A stretch of DNA of 64,000 nucleotides, taken from contig CM075778.1 of NCBI GenBank assembly GCA_037974665.1, positions 7,367,001 to 7,431,000 on the forward strand. Reading direction: 5' to 3'. The DNA is from Ehretia macrophylla. Its lineage: Eukaryota > Streptophyta > Magnoliopsida > Boraginales > Ehretiaceae. Below, piece after piece: positions 55,005-64,000 of the stretch. The notes under the pieces are model-generated. The model made no database searches. It saw only the letters and a list, made by a program, of their open reading frames with translations, and was not told the DNA's origin. The position numbers and the translations under genes are program-made. Positions within the stretch are counted from its first letter, which is position 1. Every line of letters starts with the position of its first letter.

Positions 55005-56483
55005 AGTAAACTAAAATTCTTGTTCTTCTTGTTCTTACCAAACAGTTTTTTTCATTTTTCGTCTCTCACAAAGCTGAAAATAGGAGAGCCCTCATCTGTT
55101 GCAAAGCCAAAAATAGAAGAACCTAAGCTTACAATCCAGTCTTTCCACCAATGTACCAGTTTGGTGTCAATCAAACTAAGCTCCAATAATTATCTCATGT
55201 GGCGTTCACAAATTCTTCATCTTGCTCGAAGTCTTGGAGTTTTCCATCATCTCGAAAAAGATGGTGGAAAACCAGAAGCTTTTTGGAAGATAAGAGTGTG
55301 AATCCAGCCTATGTTTTGTGGGTAACCAATGATGGATTACTTATCTAATGGCTTCTTGGTACAATTAAAGAAGAAGCTCAGCCATCTATTGCAACTGCCT
55401 ATCTTCTCTGGAATTTGTTGGAAGAACAACTACTCCCAACAACTATTGAGAAAGAAGGTATGCTAAAAAATATGCTTATGACTATCAAGAAAGGGTCACG
55501 TTCCTTAGAAGAATATGTTAAGGAATTTAAATCGATCTGTGATAATCTCGCCGCGATAAAGAAGCCAGTCTCTGATCTTGACAAGGTGTTCCAATTTGCT
55601 CGGGGTCTAGGACCAAAATATGAGAACTTTGAGCTAACTATGATGACGAAACCGCTATATCCCACCTTTAACTAGTTTGTTCTTGCTCTCCAAGGACATG
55701 AACAAACTCTTGCTACCCAAAATGAGGAATAAAGAATCTATATCAAACACGCTCAGGCCTACTTCAGCCAATGAGGTCGTGGGCGTGGAGGTAGAGGAGG
55801 TCGTGGCAATTTCAACTCCAAGGGAAGAGGTTTCACTCCAGCAGGTCGCTATAACACTAGGAAAAATGCCAACAACAACTTGGCTTCCTCTCCAAACAAT
55901 CCTACAAAAGAAGGAAAAGAAACTACAAAACATCAAGTGTTTGAGAAAAATGATGGTAGCTTGTCAAATTTGTGGTAAAATGAATCATATTGCTCTTGAC
56001 TGTTGGTACAGGTTTGCCTATTCACATCAATCGGAGGATTTTCCACAAGCATTGGCAGCTCTTACTTTGAATAAAGAAGATCCTTCCTTTTATGTGGATT
56101 CAGGTGCAACTGCGCATATGACTAATAACGCAGGTATATTATCTCGTCTAAAACCTTATAGAGGAGATTATGTCATTTATGTCGGAAATGGAAATTCGTT
56201 GCCTATTACACATGTTGGAGATGCTCATGTTGGGAAATTGGACTTAAAGGACGTTCTTGTAGTTCCTCAATTGAAAAAGAATTTAATGTTAGTCAGCAAG
56301 TTTACTTCAAATAATTCTTGTATTGTTGAATTTACATCCTCTGATTTTGTTGTTAAGGACCAACAACAGAAAGTAGTGGTGAAGGGGCATAAAAGAAGAC
56401 AACTCTATGCGCTAGAACTGGGATTCCAAGAAACGTTAACAACAATAAAGAGTAGCGGCTCATCCTCATTGTGGCATGAATGA
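55005..56483 (+). pseudogene. Copia gag, zinc knuckle and protease (frame-disrupted)
   Basis: The gag N-terminal region is open only to 55301. It resumes in another frame (55415-55675; a UBN2-like gag segment with SLEEYVKEFKSICDNLAAIK) and shifts back from 55677. The nucleocapsid CCHC knuckle CQICGKMNHIALDC and the aspartic protease motif DSGATAHM follow. The frame stops at 56481-56483 (TGA) just after a degenerate integrase-leader motif (LWHE). Multiple breaks mean no functional polyprotein is encoded. Confidence 0.9.
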
Positions 56484-59212
56484 CTTGGACTTCCAAGTTC
56501 ACAGATCTTATCTTTGTTGAAAGGAAGAAAAGTTATTGATGTCACTAATTGGAAAACTACACTATCCATTTGCAGTAGTTGTCAATCGGGGAAAAGTTGT
56601 AAGCTACCGTTTAATTTGAATAAAATAATCTCTGATTCGCCTCTTGAAAAAGTGCATTGTGACCTTTGGGGGCCTTCCCCAGTTGCCTCAAATCAAGCTT
56701 TTAGATTTTATGTTATTTTCATTGATGATTTTTCACAATTCACCTGGTTATACCCTTTGAAGAGAAAGTCAGATTTTTATTCTTGTTTCATCAAGTTTCA
56801 AAGGCTGGTAGAAAATCAAATTGATAGGAAAATTAAGATATTCCAATGTGATGAAGGTGGAGAATTCAATTCTTGTGACTTTCTTAATCATGTTGAAAAC
56901 TGTGGGATTCAGTTACAGATTTCTTGTCCTGGTACGCCCGAACAAAATGGAGTTGCTGAGCGGAAACATCGTCGTATTGTTGAAACAGGTCTCACCATGA
57001 TATTTCATGCAAATTTACCTTTTTCCTTGTGGACTGAATCATTTCTTGCAGCTACTTACCTAATCAACAGGATGCCTTCCTCGGTCTTGCGGAACAACAC
57101 TCCTTATTCAAAATTGTACCAAAAGGAACCGGATTATAATGGCTTGCGAGTGTTCGGATGTTTATGTTTTCCTTCGCTTCGGCATCAAGGAGGCAACAAG
57201 TTCGCCAAGAAAACTTATCCATGTGTCTTTGTTGGATATAGCCCAGTTCATAAAGGCTATCGGTGCTTAGACCCCCAAACCAAACGAGTTTATATATCTA
57301 GGCATGTGGTCTTTGATGAGGGGAAGTTTCCTTTCAAGCCAAACCCACCAGAGCTACCAGCAAGTTTTCTGGAGCTTATGGAGTTTCTATTCTTAGATGA
57401 GTGGATTGGGGTGTCCAAGGAGACCGCTTCTTCAACAAAAAATTCAGATGTCAACCTAGTTTACCACAGTCTATTTTACACACTGATTCTTGTTGTGATG
57501 CAGATCTAGGCGTTTTACACCAGCCTCAGAATGATTATGACCAGCCATCACATAAACATGTTGAGCCTCAAATCAATGACTCTCCGCTTGCTGCTCATGA
57601 CACTCTATCCTCAATTGATGTAGCTCCTACATCTCAGAATGTAGAACACTCGACTGCTTCATCTACTAATGTCCCATCCAGCGACCTTGTGCCTTCAAAT
57701 GACACATCAATCGTCATCAACGAGACTGAAGAAGAAGCTATAATTACACATGACCAATTTAATAGTAACGATGTCGCCTCATCTTATCCTTAATGAGATA
57801 GAAGACCTCTGCTTACTTAAATGATTATGTTTGCAATCTTGCTCAACATGAAATTCCCGTTGAGCCTTGGACCCTTCATTTGGCTCTCAAAGATCCTCAT
57901 TGGATAGATGCCATGAATGAGGAACTTTAAGCTCTTCAGACCAATAACAAGTGGTCTTTGGTACCTCGTCCATCTAATGCAAATGTGGTGGCTTAAAATA
58001 GGTCTATCGCATAAAACAGTCTGAAGACGGATCCATCAACCGTTTTAAACCTCGCCTTGTTACTTGTGGTTTCACTCAAGTTTCTGGTATTGACTATGAA
58101 AAGACTTATAGTCCCGTAATACAACATACCACTATTCGCTTAGTCATTGTGCTCTCTACATATCTCAATTGGTGTATGCGGCAACTTGACTTGAAAAATG
58201 CCTTTTTGCATGGCACTCTCAAGGAAACGGTGTATATGGAACAACCCCTAGGTTTTGCTAATCCTTACAAGCCAGATCATGTGTGCCTCCTTCACAAATC
58301 TCTTTATGGTCTTAAACAGGCTCCTCGTGCATGGTTCAATCGGCTTTCTCAATTTTTGCTTCACCTCGGGTTTTATTGCAGTAAGGCAGATTTTTCTCTA
58401 TTTATTTATCGTCAAAGTTCTACTACTGTGTTGCTTCTCATTTACGTTGATGATATCTTAGTAACGGGCAATAATGTTCTATTTGTCACCATTCTCATTC
58501 AACAATTGGGTTCTGAGTTTGCTATTAAAGACCTTGGAGCCTTGTACTATTTTTTGTGTATTGAAATCAAACCATTTCATGGAGGAGTATTTTTCTCACA
58601 GGCAAAATATATCGAAGATTTGCTCTCCCGAACGGGAATGATAGAAAGCACCCTCAATGTAACTCCAATGGCTCTCAAGGACAAGCCGCATGCTTCAGAT
58701 AATACACCAGTGGATGCTACCTACTATCAAAGTGTTGTAGGTGCTCTTCAATACTTGACATTTACTTGGCCCGATATCATTCATGCTATGAGCCGGGTCT
58801 GTCAATTTTTCAATAATCCTACAATGTCACATCTCAAAGCTGTTAAACGGATCCTTCGTTATCTCAAGGGAACACAAGATTATGGTCTGTGCTTTATGTC
58901 CAAGAGTCCTTTATCTCTTTATGGCTTTTCTGATGCTGACTGGGCAGGTTGTCCATTGACACGAAGGAGTACCACTGGTTTCTACGTATTTCTCGGAGCC
59001 AATTGTATCTCATGGTGTTCAAAAAAACAGCCCACAGTTGCTCGCTTTAGTTCCGAAGCTAAATATCGCTCTATGGCTTCCACAACTGCTGAGCTGACTT
59101 GGCTCACTTTCTTACTTTGCGACATTGGGGTTCCTTTGCTCAAGCCTCCTCAACTATTTTGTGATAATTTCAGTGCTTTGCACATGTCTGTTAATCCCTT
59201 ATTTCATGCTTG
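56484..59212 (+). pseudogene. Copia integrase, reverse transcriptase and RNase H (frame-disrupted)
   Basis: The integrase core (CDLWGPSP, DEGGEFNSC, NGVAERKHR) is open at 56514-57509. A linker continues in a different frame to 57793. The 5' part of the reverse transcriptase (57794-58148) has several stops and frame changes. From 58149 the RT is open with QLDLKNAFLHG, YGLKQAPRAW and the catalytic YVDD (LIYVDDILVTG). RNase H follows with DADWAGCPLTRRSTTG, stopping at 59211-59213 before the normal C-terminus (TKHIEIDYHF continues after the stop). Confidence 0.93.
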
Positions 59213-60237
59213 AACCAAGCATATTGAAATAGATTATCATTTCGTTCATGAAAAGGTCACTATGGGTACACTATTACTCGGTATGTCCCGTCCTCTTTCC
59301 AGCTTGTTGATTTCTTCACCAAGTTTTTGCCATGAGCATCCTTCATCTTTCTACGGAACAAGTTGGGACTTCATTCACATTCCGCCTTGAACTTGAGGGG
59401 GCATGATAAGGAAGGTTTCTTAACAAGGAAAAAGAAATCGTGTAATGGTTAGTATCACACAAAAGATCAGGAGCAGACATGGCAAAAGATATTAAGCAAG
59501 GAAACAAATAATCAGGAGCAGACATAGCACATATTTGCTGTACAAATTGATAATTGCTGATCCACCATCACCGTTGCTGATCCACAATCAAAGGACTGAA
59601 TATGTGCTAATTTAGTGTAGTTTGTTTCAATACACGAGATACTGAGTATCCCTTTTCATGTATATAAATATGTATTATATAATCAGTCATACATTATCAA
59701 TAACAATAGCTTTTCTAGATCCATAGAGTTTTCAAGTATATCATGCTTGATATGTTACAGAAATTTAGATTGAAATTGATATATTAATTTCAAATCCATG
59801 TTTGGTAGTCAATATAATAGGGTCGTATAAGAAATGACAATATTACCCTTTTGTTAATATATACATGTTATTATCTTAATAATAATAGTAATAATAATAG
59901 TAATAGTAATCATATATAATATAATAATAATAATAATAATAAATAAATAAATAAATAAATAAATCATATTAATATTGAATAATAATAACAATAGCAATAT
60001 AATAATAATAAAATTTTTAGTTTGTTGTTATATATTTTTATGTTTTGAAAGTGGATTTTGGTTATTTTGCAAATACTAATAATATTAATGAAGAGTAATT
60101 ATTATTGTTAACCTTTTGGTATTATATACATCTTATGTTTTGAAATGATCTTTTATCATTATAACAATATTATTATTATTATTACTAATAGTATTCATAA
60201 ATAGTATAAGAATAGTAATAATAATAACAATAACATT

Positions 60238-60273
<36 letters not shown>

Positions 60274-60548
60274 AATAATAATAATAATAATAATAATAGT
60301 AATGATTGACTTTTGTTATTAATTATATATATTATATTTTGAAAGTGCGTTTTGATCATTTGATAAATGAGTTCATTTTCAAGAACATGAGAATGAGCTA
60401 ATTTCATGCGTTTTATCTAAAATGACTATTCCCAAATTAGTGGTGAGTGCATTACCTAGGGAATGCGATTCCAAGTTCATTACTTCATAGTAAGTATAAG
60501 AATTGCAATAGAATAGGGAATGCCATTCAATTATCAATCCATTGCAAC

Positions 60549-60733
60549 CAGTGGCGGAGCCACTCTTGGATGTATGGGAGTTGCAGCCCTCACTAAACTC
60601 AAATTTTATATCAAATGTGTGTATTTTTAGGTTAAAAAATTAGTTCAGCCCCCACTGAAAAAATTATCCATATATGAGTGTTTAATTGTGTGATTTTAGC
60701 CCCCATTGGAGATAAATCCTGACTCCGCCCCTG
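60549..60733. mobile_element. hAT MITE
   Basis: 185 bp with ends CAGTGGCGGAGCCA and TGACTCCGCCCCTG (inverted CAG.GGCGGAG). The 8 bp TSD is ATTGCAAC (60541-60548) / ATTTCAAC (60734-60741), one mismatch. Both the CAGNGGCGGAGCC terminus and the 8 bp duplication fit the hAT superfamily. Confidence 0.85.
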
Positions 60734-60757
60734 ATTTCAACATATCAATTGCCACCT

Positions 60758-60822
60758 TATTTGTAATAAAAAGGACATTTCATGTCATTTTTCCAATCAT
60801 ATTTCTTAATTCTAACAGAATG

Positions 60823-60874
<52 letters not shown>

Positions 60875-61077
60875 AATAATTTCATTTTCTCCATTTGCGG
60901 GCATTGGAATTGTCTTAGCTCTTGAACTTTTAACGGTTAATTTGCAATGCATGATAGCACCCGAACTTGTTGCATCATTACGTTCATAGCATTATAATTC
61001 AGAATATCAGGGACGTCATCATGATGTAATATTTATTAGAAGAAGCATATATGTATAGTTTCACCTTTTCTCCATTA
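60758..61077. other. Intergenic with (AT)n microsatellite
   Basis: 60835-60872 is an uninterrupted AT dinucleotide run. No gene is seen. Confidence 0.8.
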
Positions 61078-61086
61078 TTGGATCAA

Positions 61087-61937
61087 GGGTGAGGTACACA
61101 AGACCCTCTTATACTTTTATTAAAGTGCACATGACCCCCTTGTGCTTTTAAAAGTACACAGGACCCTCTTGTGCTTTTTTAAACGTAGCATGGTTACCCC
61201 TTCTCCACTTTTCCGTCAACTTTGTTAACAAAAAATAGTAAAAGACATAAATACCTCTATTTTTTTCTTTTTTCTCTTTTTTCCTTTACCCTTTTACTTA
61301 TTTATCTATCTATCTATTTATATATGTATATATGTATGTATTTGTATATACACACACATAGCTACTCTTTCCTTCAAAGAGGCCCTGGGTACGTTCCTAT
61401 GCTGTTCATTGAAGTTCATGTATAGGTAATAGGTCCTGTGTATAACTTGTGGAACCTTTCTGATTTCGTTTTGTTCTTTAATATAAAATTCTACCTTGCG
61501 GCATTACATGTCGTACCAGCCCATTGATTTACGCGAGTGTGCTATGGCATTGCTTAGTCTTTCTTGCGATTGCCATAATTATATGATCAGTGATTAAAAA
61601 AATAAAAAATAAAAAAAAGAACGCAGGAGATCGATATCCAAGTCAATTTGAAGATATTTATTTGTTTGGGGAGGGAGGGGGTGTAATTGTTTTTTGTGAA
61701 AAAGGTATTTTAGTAAATGAATAAATATATTTTATTATAAAAACTGATAAAAGAATAATTCCAGATGCAAAATGGGCGTGTGTCATACATTTACAGTTAA
61801 AACTAACGGTTTTCTTGACTGAATAACTAACCATGATGTGTTTTGAAAATTACAAGGGGGTTCTGTGCACTTTTAAAAGCACAGGGGGGGCCTTTGCACC
61901 TTAACAAAAACATAATGGGTCTTTGTGCACTTTAACC
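61087..61937. mobile_element. Non-autonomous Mutator-like element
   Basis: 851 bp between perfect 9 bp TSDs, TTGGATCAA (61078-61086 and 61938-61946). The ends are GGGTGAGGTACACAAGACCC and, as the reverse complement of the right, GGTTAAAGTGCACAAAGACCC. The TIRs carry three ~33 bp subrepeats (AGTGCACATGACCCCCTTGTGCTTTTAAA). The interior has TATC/TATG simple repeats; no transposase is seen. Confidence 0.9.
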
Positions 61938-61946
61938 TTGGATCAA

Positions 61947-63058
61947 TAATTATCTCTTGCTTTTCTTGAAAGGCTGATAAATTAATTCCCATTCCAAAAT
62001 TTTCAGCTTTGGTTCTTAGATTCTTGTTTCATCTCTTCTTTTTCTTCTTTTTTTTTTTTTTTTCTTGGCAGCAGAGTCACATATCCTTGTGTAAGAAAGT
62101 TCTCTGCAATGTACCTAGTAAGAGATTTAACTTGCAAACGCTCGAACATTTAGATATTTTTAGATGATGACACGTATTATTATTAATGGTATCTACTCAT
62201 TTTTTAAAAGTCTCATAACTGTCTTCTGAGCATTTTTAGAAAGGTCCCACCTCGTAAGACAGTCGTCGATATTAAGCAAAATAGGATTCATGCAGGGATG
62301 AGAAGAATTGATACTGCGAAGAATATATCTGATAAGGGCTAGACGAAAGCAACCTTAAAGCTAACTTTGCTATGATTGCATCAATGCTCAAACATTTTTA
62401 TTATTCTTTTAGCACATTCTTGATCATGAAAGCTGAAAAGGGATATTTTTTCGAGCAAGTCCATCATCATGCTAGTTGTTGATATGGTAAATCTATAAAT
62501 TCACTGTTGAGACAATTGTCAACCTGATAGCTCTCAAATCCCAAAAATTGAATCTGCTGAGCATTGCAGAACATTGATGATTGAGAGCAAATTTATGCTC
62601 CTTAATTAGTAGAAGATTCAAATTTTTTCATGGAGATGCTGTTATCTCCTCTAAGATGTTACTTCTTGGTTGTAATACAGTGAGAAATTTATGCTTATAG
62701 TAACTCACCACTTGACATGGAGACACCTCTCAATGAGAAAAGATACCATACTTTTGTTAAAATAAAATAAGAAGTAAATTAATCCAGCCTCATGAAATTC
62801 ATTACCACATTTTTTTTATCTGTTGGAACATTTAAAATTTTTGTAAAAAGGTTAAACACCGTAGCAAATTCTCTACTACATCAGTTTCTTTTGTAAAGAA
62901 TAAGTTTAAACTGTTGTAATTAAACTATAATTTTAAAACTATTGCAAAAAGTAATCTCATAAGCAATTATCAAGAAAATTAAGTAATATTTTTTTCTTAA
63001 CTGTATTGCAATTAAATAAAGTAATTGCAAAAAGTTTTAGTTTAATTACAACGGTTAA
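61947..63058. other. Intergenic, no gene seen
   Basis: AT-rich. No ORF, RNA gene or delimited element identified. Confidence 0.45.
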
Positions 63059-63067
63059 AAAAATCAA

Positions 63068-63532
63068 GGGTGAAGTGCATCAGACCCCCTTGTATTTTAG
63101 CGAAAGTGCACAACACCCCCCTATAGTTTAAAAACCCTCTGAGTTAGTCTTTGTAGTTTTTCAAAAGTGCACAACACCCCCCTACTGTTAAAAAATTCAT
63201 TAAATTTAACGAAGAGTGTACTTCACACGCGTTAAGTGAGATTTTTTTTAAAATTTTTAACAAATTTATTCATTAAATAATTATATGAATTGACCAAATT
63301 ACATTTTTTTTTGACCTAAACAAATGAGGAAATGGCAAAAGAGAGAAATGAAAAAAAAATGAGGGTATTTATGTCTTTTTTACAAAATCCGTTAAATATG
63401 ACGGATTTTATAACTGTAGGGGGGTGTTGTGTACTTTTAAAAAACATAGGGACTAGTACATGGAGTTTTTGAACTATAAGGGGGTGTTGTGTACTTTCGC
63501 TAAAGTATAAGGAGGTCTGGTACACTTCACCC
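63068..63532. mobile_element. Non-autonomous Mutator-like element, related to the 61087 copy
   Basis: 465 bp. The 9 bp TSD is AAAAATCAA (63059-63067) / AAAAATTAA (63533-63541), one mismatch. The ends are GGGTGAAGTGCATCAGACC and, as the reverse complement of the right, GGGTGAAGTGTACCAGACC. Subrepeats are of the type AAAGTGCACAACACCCCCCTA. No coding capacity. Confidence 0.88.
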
Positions 63533-63541
63533 AAAAATTAA

Positions 63542-64000
63542 TGTAATAAGACATCTATTGCAATGATTTATTTATTTTATTTTTTAATTGGAGTATTGCA
63601 GAAGAGCTAAAATATTTTAATGAAATTCTGACTATGTGTGGGGTTTGGGAAAGAGTTAGACTTACTCTAGGGCATATTTTACGCAAACTTAGGTTATATT
63701 TTTGCAGCAACTGGTTTCCAAGGCTCAGACTCGTGACATCAAGTTAAATGACAATAACTTTACTATTACATCAATGCCCTGATCTTCAGAAAATGTGATG
63801 TAAGTACTTCAGGAAAATGATTTGATTCTTTGATGTTGTCTAAAACTTGTTAATGTCAAATTTATGAGGAGTCATTTTACTATAAGGGTTGTCTCATGGA
63901 CTAGACAGAACAAATAAAATGGTGCCATATATCTAACCAAGAAAACAAGAGTCTTACAGAAAGAAGCTCGTAGCAAATTAAGAATATTAAAATGTAAGTA
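63542..64000. other. Intergenic, no gene seen
   Basis: AT-rich to the window edge; nothing recognised. Confidence 0.45.

Larger units (their letters stand above)
54745..59734 (+). mobile_element. Ty1/copia LTR retrotransposon, decayed
   Basis: 4990 bp. The 5' LTR is 54745-54990 (246 bp) and the 3' LTR 59404-59734 (331 bp); both run TGATAAGGAAGG...GAGTTTTCA. The 5' LTR lacks about 85 bp present in the 3' LTR. The putative TSD is AATAT/AGTAT (one mismatch). A PBS related to tRNA-Met (TGGTATCCAGAGCC, 54991-55004) and a polypurine tract GAGGGGGCA (59395-59403) adjoin the LTRs. The domain order protease, integrase, reverse transcriptase, RNase H is that of copia. Confidence 0.96.
54643..60757. 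mobile_element. AT-rich GGCAATTG element, split by copia and hAT insertions
   Basis: The left end (about 54643) reads TTGGCGATTGATATATTTG. The reverse complement of the right end (about 60757) reads GGTGGCAATTGATATGTTG, matching the ends of the element at 14757-15605. Removing the copia (54745-59734) and the hAT MITE (60549-60733) leaves about 0.94 kb with the same (AAT)n tracts and 'TATGTTTTGAAA' motifs (about 60038, 60133, 60350). Confidence 0.55.

Noticed and set aside
60195-60407. Leu-rich 70-codon ORF
   Set aside because: Product of (AAC)n/(AAT)n triplet repeats on the minus strand.

Overview
The window is nuclear DNA of a flowering plant, most likely a eudicot. Genes are intron-rich with GT-AG introns, intergenic DNA is AT-rich, and SINEs, MITEs, Mutator-like elements and a Ty1/copia element are nested between genes. 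I cannot resolve the species or family from sequence alone.

Five host gene models are supported. (1) At 1-3199 (+), the 3' part of a MUT9-like/casein-kinase-1-like nuclear protein kinase; its 5' part lies outside the window. (2) At 4801-9385 (-), a SAWADEE-homeodomain (SHH1/SHH2 type) chromatin reader of the RNA-directed DNA methylation pathway. (3) At 11065-13974 (-), a protein with the 2-oxoglutarate/Fe(II) dioxygenase fold, apparently without the metal- and 2OG-binding residues and with a hydrophobic C-terminal tail. (4) At 23790-30056 (+), a 20-exon plastid NADP-malic enzyme. (5) At 39377-43055 (-), a KUA1/MYBH-type R1-MYB repressor with a zinc knuckle, a SHAQKYF repeat and an EAR motif. 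These are independent genes, not a pathway cluster. Two are chromatin-related: the kinase family phosphorylates histone H3, and SHH proteins recruit Pol IV. This is notable in such a transposon-dense interval, but adjacency alone shows no functional link.

The rest is mobile DNA, and most elements can be delimited by target-site duplications (TSDs). At least seven Mutator-like elements with 9-10 bp TSDs are present (2079-3059, 10447-10803, 11447-11618, 31668-36824, 43473-44529, 44742-49326, 61087-61937), plus one with a near-perfect TSD (63068-63532). Most have terminal inverted repeats (TIRs) built from tandem 25-40 bp subrepeats. The 44742-49326 copy carries a MuDR-type transposase relic lacking its catalytic core and, on the other strand, an intact GRF zinc-finger ORF. 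The 31668-36824 copy encloses a ~2.7 kb near-palindrome that looks like two inverted retrotransposon LTR/primer-binding-site segments. Six SINE insertions (16020, 17501, 18708, 19692, 49566, 52243) have TSDs and A-rich tails. PIF/Harbinger-like and hAT-like MITEs, a LINE RNase H fragment and a decayed copia element (54745-59734), itself nested in an AT-rich TIR element, complete the picture.

The most interesting items are the shared subrepeat architecture of the Mutator-like ends, the AC-rich/G-rich cores of two of them (one in a kinase intron on the transcribed strand), the probable pseudo-dioxygenase, the SINE set sharing a 3' motif, and the retrotransposon-derived palindrome.
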